Shown here: positions 1 to 10,303 of the stretch, one piece after another
How positions within the stretch are numbered: position 1 is the stretch's first letter
Layout of the letters: each line of letters opens with the position of its first letter
Program-made: the position numbers and the translations under genes
DNA from: Candolleomyces eurysporus
Lineage: Eukaryota > Basidiomycota > Agaricomycetes > Agaricales > Psathyrellaceae
Length of the DNA stretch: 27,526 nt
Reading direction: 5' to 3'
NCBI GenBank assembly: GCA_027579435.1
Contig: JANBPK010001582.1
Span: 1 to 27,526 of the forward strand
Notes under the pieces: model-generated
Database searches by the model: none
What the model was told of the DNA's origin: nothing
What the model saw: the letters and a program-made list of their open reading frames with translations, nothing else

Positions 1-2
1 CC

Positions 3-1162
3 TTACCCCCAACGTCCCCAGTCGGCGCTCCCTTAGCTGGCCGCCTCTCCGACCGCACCATCACCCGCCTCAAAGCCCAACGAGGAAGATGGTACCCCGA
101 AGACCGTCTGCGTGCTGCCCTCCTCCCTGCTCTCACCCTCGTGCCGATGTCGGCGATCATGAGTGGGTGGTTGACGACATATGTAGACGGCTGGGTTGGA
201 CTAGCGGGCAATTTAGTTTGTTTGTTTTTCAACGGCCTCGGGGTGAGTTTCCTTTCTCGCTCTCGAGCCATCAGTTTCCACTTTCGACGTCGGAAAAGAT
301 ACGATCGAGAAAGTCTGGAAGCGGCTGAGAGGAAAGTGATGCTGATTGGAACGGACAGATCGATATGGTGTTTAGTCCTTGCTCAGCATATATTGTTGAT
401 ATTGTGCACTCGAGGAGTGCGGAGAGTGTGGCTGCGAATAGGTGCGTCTTTCCCTTTCTCTGCTTTGTTCCTTGACCCCTTTCGTTAACTGACTGACTCG
501 CTCTCTTGTTTTGATCATTTTTTTGTTCGTGTCCTCACGCGCTCTCCGCTATCTCCCCCTCGTCTCTACTCTACTCTCAACTGTCGTTCACCCTCGTCTC
601 CTCTCCATCGTGTACGACACGGCTCTCTCCTCGCTTTTTTCCTCCACGCGACTCCGATACACCCTTCTGTTGCAAACGATCCGACACACATAGCGCATTC
701 CGAGCCGTCCTGCTCGCCCTCTGGATCATGATCATCTTCCCAATGGTCGAAACGTACGGAGTCCTCGCAGCTAATTGTGTTGCTGCTTGCTTAGGCTGGG
801 TTGGGTTTGGGTGAGTCTTCGTTTAATTTTCCTTCGTCGTTTGTTTGCTCGAGGAACCTTGAACGGTCGTCTCGCTGTGGAAGGGGGGAGGAAGGTGAAT
901 TTGACGCCTTTTGGATCATTCAAGAGAAGTATAGTGTGAAGGAGAGAAATCCCCCCTCCCGTACCTCTATTTCTTGCTCTTGCTTCGCTCGCTCACTGGG
1001 GCTTTTGACTTATTTGCTGACTGAGCAACCCAACGACTGGCTAAACATTGGATCGATTGAGCTGACATACTTACTTACAGGTGCCTGTGGGCAGTGATCA
1101 CGTACGGAGAGACGATGAGGGGCTGGATTGATGTCGGGTACTCGACGGAAGAGGATAACTAA
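3..1162 (+). CDS. Major facilitator superfamily transporter, C-terminal part (5' end off window)
   Basis: Exons 3-242, 359-441, 694-810 and 1081-1162, with introns 243-358, 442-693 and 811-1080, join in phase and end at TAA 1160-1162. The first exon carries the cytoplasmic loop GAPLAGRLSDR followed by WYPEDRLRAALLPALTLVP, typical of fungal proton-coupled multidrug antiporters. Later exons read SPCSAYIVDIVHSRSAESV and then two hydrophobic helices (LLALWIMIIFPMVETYG and ANCVAACLGWVGFG), so about four C-terminal membrane segments are present. It should be an integral membrane protein exporting or importing a small molecule; the substrate cannot be read from this part. Introns 2 and 3 (252 and 270 bases) are long for this window. 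The 5' half lies outside. Confidence 0.85.
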
Positions 1163-2275
1163 CTAGAATCAACTTTGACGTCTAACTCGCAAAAAGTTAT
1201 AATAACGCTAACCCTGACATGGGTGCTTATGGTACCCGGTTAGTTTACGAGATTGCTTACTCGTTATACATACACTTACTCTTTAGGGTGGTACGGAGTA
1301 AGACAAATGTTATAAATCCAATAAAAAATCATGTTGTACAAATATACACTTTATCCCAAGTCTAGTCGAGTCAAAGCTCTCTCTTAGACAGGTCCAAGTT
1401 GCCATCCAAAGTGCTGCTGCTGACACTGCTTCTAGCACATTCTAAAGGGCCAATGTGCATCATGTTAGTGTTATTATCTGCGTTGGGGTTCCCCTGCCTC
1501 TGTTACAATGAATGTTGAGAATGAATGAACAGCCCTAGGGAGTATGAAAGTGGGTGAGACATAAGTAGCTATCTTGATGGATCAATGAGACAATATATCA
1601 AGGCAAGTAGAACTTACTGTGTACAAGATATACAGAGCTAACTGGGATTAACAGTGAGTTAAACAAAAATCAGAAAGTTCCTTGTCTAGTGGTTAAGTAC
1701 AGGTTATTCGGGGTCTTGAGAATGAGCCAAAGGATTGTTCTATGACTATTGGGTAGTTATACTAGTTTGTGAAGTTGAGTCATTTCGAGTACAAGGGGTG
1801 GTATTGACTACATTGTAGTATTACTTGAATCAAAAAAGAAAACTTGTCCAGTCACATAAAATCAACCTTCTGTGTCATTTGTGCTAGTCTAGTCAATGGG
1901 CTAGTTGATAATATCACAAGTTGTTCCATCAGAGTCGTATTACCTGTAACAGTGGACTTGCAAAGACACAGGTTCTATATCACTAGAACTACGAAGGAAA
2001 GTTCATGAATGAATGGATTGCCCCTGTCAGGAATCAGGCTTGTCGCTGTGTCTTTATGTTCTCCAGGCTTGATCGGCATATCCCTGTTATTCAATATTCA
2101 ACCTTGAGTCAACAATGAAGGAGGAGCGCGGAAGGCTTCTTCACAAGTGAACAAATCAAATGACAATGTGCATATACGTCTGTACTAAATACACACGGAC
2201 TGGCCCAGTCGTTATTTCGGTCGTAAACGTAAACATCATGCCTCGATCGCCAACTTCAAATTCGCCATCTATCCC
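1163..2275. other. Intergenic region, 3' flanks of two convergent genes
   Basis: No open frame with coding character is visible on either strand. It lies between the 3' end of the transporter and the 3' end of the secreted-protein gene on the other strand. An AATAAA at 1320-1325 could act in 3' end formation of the transporter. The stretch is AT-richer than its flanks. I see nothing else in it. Confidence 0.6.
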
Positions 2276-2812
2276 TTAGCAGGTAACGCTCTGAAGAGTC
2301 CAGGTAACACCGGACCACGGACCATCAAAGGTCGTGCCGACCCATCCAGTGACGACGGCAATCGCCTCGTCGGTGGTCAACTCATCAGCAGCGATGGTCT
2401 GCTCGACGGTGTACAAGCCAGTCTCATCAGGACCGGTGACAGTGCTGTTTCCGTTCTGTTGTAATGAAGGTGGATATGTTAGTGTTTAATAGGGACGCCT
2501 CAATACGTGTATAGGAGAATAACAGACCCTAATAGGCGTCGCAGGAGGAACAAAGTTGGCCAAGTTCCTTCCAAGGACTGATGNAAAAAAAATTAGCCCT
2601 GAGCGATGGAATGAAATTGGGGAGCGAAGGAACGTACTGTAATTCCACTCGCTGAACAACAAAGCACTAGGATCGGGAGTTCCTGAAGGGCTGACGACGA
2701 AGGTGCAGGAAGCAGGAATATCCCGGCGTTGCTCGAGGTTGACGGCGGACGCAGTCGCCAAAGAGGCAGCAGCGAGAGCAGTGGTGATGACAGAGGAAAG
2801 TTTGAAAAGCAT
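2276..2812 (-). CDS. Small secreted protein, unrecognised family
   Basis: ATG at 2812 reading leftward; exons 2638-2812, 2528-2577 and 2276-2455 total 405 bases, giving 134 residues. Introns are 2578-2637 (contains an N at 2584) and 2456-2527. Residues 1 to about 18 form a signal peptide (MLFKLSSVITTALAAASLA), followed by a possible Kex2-type site after QRR. The mature part is acidic and rich in Thr, Val and Gly (ETGLYTVEQTI, GWVGTTFDGPWSGVTW) and ends in a single Cys just before TAA 2276-2278. The pattern suggests a beta-rich extracellular protein. I do not recognise the family and assign no function. A TATA box lies 87 bases upstream of the ATG, which supports this start. Confidence 0.8.
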
Positions 2813-2898
2813 TGTTACTTGAAAGAGGTTTAATAGTTTGCAGGAGAACACGAGTGAAGGGGTGGTTCTTGGTTAGACTCAGCGAAACTGTTTAAGCT

Positions 2899-2904
2899 TT
2901 TATA
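2899..2904 (-). promoter_or_regulatory. TATA box of the small secreted protein gene
   Basis: TATAAA read on the minus strand, within TATAAAAG, 87 bases before the ATG at 2812. The spacing resembles that of three other genes in this window. Confidence 0.5.
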
Positions 2905-5454
2905 TTTGTCTAGGACTATCCAAGTGGGTCTAGTTCTGTGACACATCGAGTCAATATTCGAACACGCGAACGCTTCTCATGAGGGCCATCCCTCAAAAGC
3001 CCCGAAGATTGCTCGAGAACACGGAATAAAATGCCCGAATCGTCTCACAAAGGCGTAACAAGTCCACCGCTTCCTCGGCAGGGCAACGATGCGGAGTAGA
3101 CCGAGGGATCTGAAAGTTCCGGAGTTTGAACGTGTGGCTAAATGCAAATGACCTTTGAATTGGACCAGTGTGTTGAAGCTCAGAACTGGTTGATAGAGAA
3201 CCTTGTCTAACAATTAGCATCCTGCTCGTTAAACTCCGTCTATCAAGCGCTCCTAGCAGTGGTAACGAGTCAACGCTTCCAACGCTATGTGGGGATGTCC
3301 TTATGCCACCCCCGCATCCGAAGCGATGCTCTTCACGGCGTTCAAAAAACAATGAAAATGACTAGAATAGGCGATGGGAATGCTCAAAGCCACTCTATTG
3401 TCGCATATATCAATCGAACATCAATATATCTCGCCAGCGTGGCTGGTAAACGCATTGCCTTGCGATCACCTCACTTCTCGCGCTGCCAACGACGCGCTGC
3501 ACGGCCAGGGAGTGATGGATTCAGGAGCTATTGATGTCAAACCACACCTCGAGCCTGCAGGGTGCTCAATTGCTCTCAGTGTCGCGTTTACCAAAATGCA
3601 CCATTCATCCTGGATATTCAGAATGTGTGATTTACTTAGCCCCTCGCCCTCGATGTATGAGAGCTGGACCGAAAGAGAGCAAAAACTGTCGGGTTGTAAA
3701 TGACTTGGGGCCGCGTGGACGCCCATGCCCTGTTCCAGAATACTGATAATAATCAGAGTTGCAACCTGCCACATATGTTTCGGTCGGAAGCGGTTGACTT
3801 CCAGTTGTCCATCATACGCGTGCAGCTTCGCCTCCAGGTTGCCGTTGACGAGTCGGCCAACAGACGCCAAATTGGGTGAGTAGCCGCATGGAGACAAGGT
3901 CCACTCCCTCTTGATTCACTTTACGGGATTTTCCCATAGCCATAAACTAAGCAGGCACTTAGTAGATCTCAACCAGGAGTCATCTTTGCGTAATGAGTCA
4001 TTCCAAGATCGCCGACAATTACTATTCGTAGATTCAGGGTCAGAGGTAATTAGGGGACGTGGCAAGCTAGAAGAAGGGTAAACGTTGAACACTGCTGACG
4101 CAAAACTAAAGGCTCCAACTCACGGAAGAAGACTAAACACCCTGTCTTTGGCGAACATGACGACTAGGGGCGCCGAGACTTGTGTTTTGTTCAGGATGTC
4201 CGACCTGACATTCCCAAATTCGTCTGCGACAGAGGCGTTGAGCTCGGTTTAAAGAGGATCAAAAGTTAACCAAGTGCCGATGTACGTCTTTTGTTCATCT
4301 CTCCAGTAACCAAGCAGATCGAGAGAACGACCAAGAATCGAGCGGCAGCTAGATATGTCATGGCGCAAGAACGGAGAGCTCGTTCCCGGGTTGGCGCTTG
4401 TGGCTGCTTAAAGCCTGTCACTTTCATGGTACAACAAAACCCTGTGAGTGGTGAAAGTAGTAGCCTATGCAACTTGCTAAGGCAACTTCTCTGAGTGAGG
4501 GCTTTATCTGTTATATGAACATAAAAGATAATGGACCAATGGCTGCATGCACCCAAGACAGAAAGCTCAGAGGAGCGTGAAGGGAAAGTTTCATGGGCAA
4601 AAGCCCTCAGGCTTTTCGGTCCGCCAGACCACCGTGATCTAAGAGTGCGAGATCGAGATGAGCTGCGACGGGTGGGTGGGATACAACACCGAGCAGCTAT
4701 CAGATCATTTTAGAATGGTAGACATAATCTTTCCATTGTTATACTTCTGAGACATCCGCATGGGTTCCTAACAGACATGTTCCAGAGTTGCTGCAGTTTC
4801 CGGTCGATTTCTTGATGAGCAGCCGGNTTTTTTCTGGGAGTGGTGGGAAAAGAAAACGGCGACAAGGCGCCTCGGACGAGCTCTATGCTCAGAGGCGATG
4901 GTAGTCGGAAGGAGAGAGGCATGCCGCCTCGTGGGATGAACCTGCCATCGCTTTGATGCATCCTATGTCACTCCATCCTAGGCTTGTTATCATCATTTTG
5001 CCGTTCATCGATATATTATTTGATGTTCGGACTGCAGGCCTCATGTCCTAAGGAAGCTCTACTTACGATTGGTTCGGCATGACAAGCTCCATGTGTCTCG
5101 CATCTGCGCTCGCTCGTTGCAAGGGATCGGAGACACCTACTATTCATTACTTACTTGCTTCTGCTCTCGTATCCGAGGCAAATCAACAGTGTCATTTGCG
5201 ATGATTCAGGACACGATGGTGTAATAATACATATCGCCAATCAGCGTGAATTTACACATAGAATTATTTACTTTTTTGGCGGCTGATACTTCATCTTATA
5301 GTGGTCTCCACTTTTGCTGTTGTCGTGCGTTACAGCACCATGGAACTTGTCGACCCCGGTCTGGTTCCCAATAATTACACGCATGGGTCCTTTTTGGCCT
5401 TTCTGCCCATGGTATCCTCCAACATTTGCTTAACGCCAACGAGGGGATATTCTT
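2905..5454. other. Long stretch with no recognised gene
   Basis: Several frames stay open for 60-143 codons on both strands (longest at 3466-3897, minus), but they overlap each other, mostly lack an ATG, show no recognisable motif and do not join through splice sites. A single N is at 4827 beside a T run. It may hold decayed mobile-element sequence, but no terminal repeats, transposase motif or long terminal repeat could be seen. Confidence 0.5.
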
Positions 5455-6188
5455 TCAATCCAGAATTCCTCCCTGAAGGAGATCCTGGGAGTGGAAGTTT
5501 GCCGGCCAAAAGGTGGGATGGTTTGTAGGGAAAATTACCAAACGGTCTTGGCTATCCGAAACGGTCGTGAGCAAGCATTTTGGGCATATATAAACGAGTG
5601 TACTTGCCACTGTTGCGCGTTTAGGACCAACTGGAGACGCTGAGTGCAGATACGAATTCATCACAGCCACTCGCGCATCTTTTCCTGTTGCGGAATCTGC
5701 AAGAACAGGCGAATGGGTGAGCGCATGCTCTATAAACAACCTGGAGATGAGTTTATGCATTGCAGCTTACAGCCATGTTTACTGAATTGACCGAGCCTCG
5801 CTGGCATATTCTGAGTCGCTTGCATACGGTTGCCTGCACGCTTAATCGCCTGGACGACGGACTGACTCTGAGCCGGAGTGAGGCCATGGAGCGGGTTTTT
5901 CCCCACGAACTTCTTCCCGGTCTTCACGGCTTGCACCTTTTGTGCCTGCCTTTTCAGAAAGCCCATTGCAGCTGAACCGATCTGCTTAGGGCTCAGCGGC
6001 GCACGGGCTTCAAGACCTATAAATGCGTCAAAATGGGTGGTAAATACTCCAACTGGATTGCGATAGCCACCTCGATCATCGCGCTCGAACAGTCCCGTCT
6101 CGCTGTTCTGCCGGAATGCCGCTGGCAAAGCGAGTGTAAACGCTGCAAGAGAGGCGAATGTGAAGAAGAGAACTCTGATGGAACGCAA
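5455..6188 (-). CDS. Secreted basic protein with TTG in place of the start codon
   Basis: The frame 6188-5771 encodes a clear signal peptide (RSIRVLFFTFASLAAFTLALP) and then a Lys, Arg and Gln-rich helical protein (SPKQIGSAAMGFLKRQAQKV, GLTPAQSQSVVQAIKRAGNR). A consensus intron (GTAAGC...TTGCAG, 5697-5770) joins it in phase to SATGKDARVAVMNSYLHSA. The frame then stays open to a stop at 5455-5457, but the last 40 or so codons lose coding character, so the true C-terminus is unsettled. At the expected start the sequence reads CAAATTGCG: TTG at 6186-6188 replaces ATG, and an in-frame TAG lies a short way upstream. This may be start-codon loss, a sequencing error, or a start in an exon I missed. 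The family is unrecognised. Confidence 0.6.
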
Positions 6189-6276
6189 TTTGAAACCAGT
6201 AGATGCCTCGATAATCTATCAAAGGAAGGGATGTGAGGAGACCAGCGCGCTGAAGCAACCTCCCGGAGCTCGTTGC

Positions 6277-6282
6277 TTTATA
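6277..6282 (-). promoter_or_regulatory. TATA box of the secreted basic protein gene
   Basis: TATAAA on the minus strand, 89 bases upstream of the position where the reading frame should start (6188). It argues that translation is meant to begin near 6188 and not in a distant upstream exon. Confidence 0.5.
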
Positions 6283-6944
6283 TCGCGATCGTTCTCATTG
6301 CTCATATCTCAGCGCCAGTCCTGTGTGAGTTAGGTTTGCCTCATGGAGAAGATATGGATAGATTTACGGTCGAATTACTTGATCTAACATCCAGAACAGC
6401 GCCAACACACAAGTGCTGTGTGCCAAACGCCGATCATTATGCTCTTCATTCTGAACAGATGCTTTATGTGTGAAAGCGAGCCGAGACAAAAGACGGAAGC
6501 CCGTCAGGATGCTGATTTAATCTGTCACCAACAGGCTGTGCACTGAGTCTACACATAGAAGTACATACAAGTGACAGAAGGAGTCCTATTCGGTCGATCT
6601 TCTGATAGAACAATTGGTTTCATGGAGGCGCACAGGAAGCGGAACGATTTCGACCGACGTGATTTTACTAAGATCGCCAATAGAGGCTTCCACAGTAAGT
6701 CAAAATGAGGCAAGATCTAGCACCGCCGGAAGAGAACACATCCTACGATAACTTATAAGATGAGCGGCGACCGACGGTCCGCAATGTTTGGCTTCCATCA
6801 CAGGATCAAACAGTGTGCCTCATCCCCGACTCGGAGTCTGGCCCTTTCCTCGACTCTCGTCTCATTCGCGTACTGAGCTAGTCCAACTCTTTTCTTGAGG
6901 AATACCGGCGCACACTATACTATCCCGCCTGCCAGAACCTTCGC
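6283..6944. other. Divergent intergenic region
   Basis: It separates the minus-strand secreted-protein gene from the plus-strand gene that follows, so it should contain both promoters. Apart from the TATA box at 6277-6282 and a weak TATACTA just upstream of 6945, nothing specific is visible. Confidence 0.5.
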
Positions 6945-7218
6945 ATGGCTAGCCCATCCTGGCGTTACGGGCAGCTGGCCTTCAGGCAAAGCACAAAGAC
7001 CGTGCTCCGCATGCACCCTCGTCCCCTTCCTCTCTCATATGACCGACTAGATCGCCAAAAATATTCTATACGGGGTCTACACGCACATAGCTACTTGCAA
7101 ACAGAGGCTATTCCACAGAGTCGACCATCTGATACTGTGCCAAATAAAGCAAAGCAATTTCGAATGTAAGTCTCGAATTCCTAGATTCGCATCACTCTCA
7201 CCAACAACCACCAGGACA

Positions 7219-8136
7219 ATGGCAAACTCACCGTCATCTGTCAGCGACTCCGACTCAGTAATCGATGCCAAGTACGACGAATTCTTCGACAAACTTACCA
7301 ATCTCTTCTCGACGTCGTTCACTACCGAGGACCTCTGTTCAATCATAAAGGAACACCGTACAGAACCGATGCCCAGTGCGTTAGGCGAGGCAACGTGGGC
7401 CTTCTGTGCGAAGCATCCAGACCTCATCGAATCGGTGATGACTAAAGTCAAAGGAGCGCTTGACGTTGAAGGGATCAACGCGCTGGAAATACCAGATTTA
7501 GCCTTCAAAGAACGTGTATCAACATCCCCCCAGCAGTTCTTCCTATCCCTGTCAGACTGCGTGAATGGCCAAGCCCATTACTACCACGAGAACAACATGG
7601 AAAACACGATATTCTCCGACAAGAATGAGGTTGAATAACTCGGGATTCATCCGATCTGCGCGGCTGCGCTGGTGACAGCCATGGGTAGGAAGTTGGGACT
7701 CGGAGACGTTGGGCCGTGGTACTCGATGGCGTTGGAGGGTCTCCAATTCCCGGCTCCCGGCACGTCTATGACAGAAGAAGATAAAGGAGTACAAGAAATT
7801 TGCGCTCTCGCCGCTCTCACTTTCTTCCGGACGTTCGGTGCAGAGCAGTTCGCTTCCCTCATGCACTCTCCGGCAGATGGACAGACGTACGAGACTGTTC
7901 TTAATTTACTCAAAGTCCTGAAGGAAAAGGAAGTAATCAAGTATCGGCCTGGAGTGACACTGTTAGAGGTGAGCATGGAGCCTTCGGCCGATCGTGTTCG
8001 CAATGGGTCTCGTAGCTGACAGCTTTTGTTCGTGCAGAGAGTCATTGCCGATGTCGAGAGTCACGACAAGCAAGAGCACTCGGTGGGTGAGGTTTACAGA
8101 GACCTTTTCTTGGGTGAAAACAAGGAGGGTTCATAG
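7219..8136 (+). CDS. Unrecognised protein; frame interrupted by one in-frame TAA
   Basis: The frame from ATG 7219 runs to TAA 7636-7638, and the same frame resumes at once, without any shift, as LGIHPICAAALVTAMGRKLG and stays open to 7968. A consensus intron (GTGAGC...GTGCAG, 7969-8037) joins it to 8038-8136, ending RDLFLGENKEGS. With the TAA counted, 283 codons are in one phase. No plausible intron removes the stop. The product would be soluble, acidic and mostly helical, without signal peptide or membrane segment; I do not recognise it. An upstream exon, 6945-7165, could splice in phase through 7166-7214 (GTAAGT...ACCAG), adding 73 Arg- and Ser-rich residues, or that intron may lie in the 5' leader. 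The stop may be a nonsense mutation or a base error. Confidence 0.55.
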
Positions 8137-10303
8137 CTGCAGTAGATATTTACATCAGAGAGGGTCAGATGGCAGCTTTATTCATAGCCACATCTTGTTC
8201 AGAGTCATCTCCGAGAAGCGTCGGCGTTTGATTCCTATGAACGATCCTACGTGAAAGTAGCAGCAACGCAGTACCAGGGCAGGCAAAATACTCGTTGGAC
8301 GGGGCAACGGCTTGACTAGTTGATTGTCCCCGGAAGAGATATCGGACAACCGTTGAGAGGACAGCACTCAGTGCCAGTTCATCACTGGAAAGAACTAGTG
8401 CCTACTATGAATGACAATCGGCATGATTCCGGTAAGATTATCAAATCACAGTATTCAGATTGACCAGCGTACCCCAGATGCCGTGTATCTTCTTTAAAAG
8501 GCGTGGGAGGTACGTGCTTTCAAAAAAATGGTGTTTACGGGAAGCTGTGCAAGTGGCGAGATGAACATGTCGTCCTGGGTCGAAAGATTCATAGATCGGC
8601 GATAACAGGTCCAAAATCCAAAAGGCACCAAACTTTGTTCCATCTCATACGTTGTCTTCTGAAAAGAGAACGCCAAAAGGGGGAAGGCTGAGGGAAATCA
8701 GAAGTTCGAATATTCTGTCAGATGATTCAGCTTACTCTAAGCGCCCAGGATACGGTAATGGATACAGTAGGTCCGCACAAAGCATGGCCCTCACCCCCAC
8801 TTTGTCCACCAAGCCTTTGCTAATCTATTCACATGCGCCTAGAGATATTACCTCTAGGTATACACACGTATCAATGGACCTCGTAATCGATAAGGCAAGG
8901 GGGTGTCTCTGAATCCTTCCTCTGCCAGTTCTTGTTGTTGATAACATAGCAAGAATTCTCTCAAACATTTCCCCTGAGGGTCTCCTTAGATTTCGCAAAG
9001 AATTTCGAGGTCGCTATTTCATCGGCTCTTCTCGCCTGCTTGATTGTTTCTCACATTTCACTCATACACACACACACACTGAACAACGTTCCAGATTTGA
9101 TCAAGGTTGAATTGCAGCCTAATATTATCTGCATCTGGCGTCAGGGTTCGCTGCATCTGCCGCACTGTTTTATGACCTCTTGTTTCTTCCTTGTACACTA
9201 CCTGGAGAAAGTCTCCTCCTTCAAAGGATGCTCATGAAATCATCAAGTACTACATGATTCTACATACGGAGTCCTCAAGCCAGTGCATTCAAGATTTTGC
9301 CGTCTCACAGAATCGCGCACGGCATATACCCTATTAGTTCCTCATGAAGTAAATGAGGTGTGTCGAAGAATAGTACTATCGTTATTGGAGGCTGTACATT
9401 GAACGATGGTAACTGGTGCTTCCATCCGCTCCAACTCATCGAGACCATCGTTTAAGTTCCATCGTAACGAGGGCAGGGCTTGTATCTTATCACAGTCGCT
9501 GCACAAGGCCCCAAGGGAATTTTCACGGCTCCTCAGCCGACTCTGAGTCGTGGAACACCAGTTCCAACTCCTAGGTAGACGCCGCCGCATCTGTCAACCT
9601 CTCTCCCTTCCAAGCCTACCACACCATAGGCCTCTGAGTGGATTCGCCACCGTCTCCCAATAATTTCCTCCAGTTTCCCTGTGCTTGCTCCTTCTCTCTT
9701 AGCACCAATAACCTTGTTCTTCCATGCGAGTTGTTCACGGGGGAGCTGAGCAGGTTTCTCACCGATATGAGACTGGCGTCTTCCAGGATTGGAAGCCATG
9801 AGCGAAGCTAGAATACGACTGACAGATCTTTGTTGACAACTTGAAGAAAACCTGTGGCTCGCTGGCGCCCGGGGATTGCGGCCGCCATCTTCCAAACAGT
9901 GATAGCTTGCGCCATAGTAGTACCGCAGCTATTGCAAGCCTAAGGGTTGAGGTCTCTATGACGTTCCAAACCTGTACCTAGTCGCGACGGTGGTTGCACT
10001 AAGTGGGTAAATTGTAGGGTAGCCTTCCGACCTTCAGGTGATATCGGAGCCACACACTCGGCGCGTACTCAGTCTCACTTCTGACGAACTGTATATATTA
10101 GCTCATAAACTGTTCGAGCCGTGAAACGTGTCTTCTTATTCTACCCAGCCATTTCTCAACCAGATCTCTGTGAATATGAACTTTCAGGGGTTCTAAAGTC
10201 GATGTCGGCACTGACGCTCCCAGGAATGATCTGTGTTGGTACACCCCCTCCGGCACGNAAAAAGGTTGAGGATAAGACGACATCCCTAGTAATAACCCGT
10301 CGA
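8137..10303. other. Stretch with no recognised gene
   Basis: Open frames here are short and overlapping. The minus-strand frame 9895-9533 (120 codons, Arg- and Gly-rich) begins with TTG and has no motif I know. A minus-strand frame ending at 10098-10100 and a second ending at 10156 lie just beyond the end of my DUF6533 model and may be its tail; an N at 10258 sits between them and hampers the reading. A short AC run is at 9066-9079. Confidence 0.45.
9066..9079. repeat. Short AC dinucleotide run
   Basis: Seven consecutive AC units. It is a simple sequence with no sign of function. Confidence 0.7.

Noticed and set aside
3466..3897. A 143-codon minus-strand open frame
   Set aside because: It begins with TTG, shows no domain, signal peptide or splice continuation, and competes with open frames on the other strand.
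2905..5454. Intact transposon in the long gene-free stretch
   Set aside because: No terminal inverted or long terminal repeats, no transposase, integrase or reverse transcriptase motif could be read in any frame.
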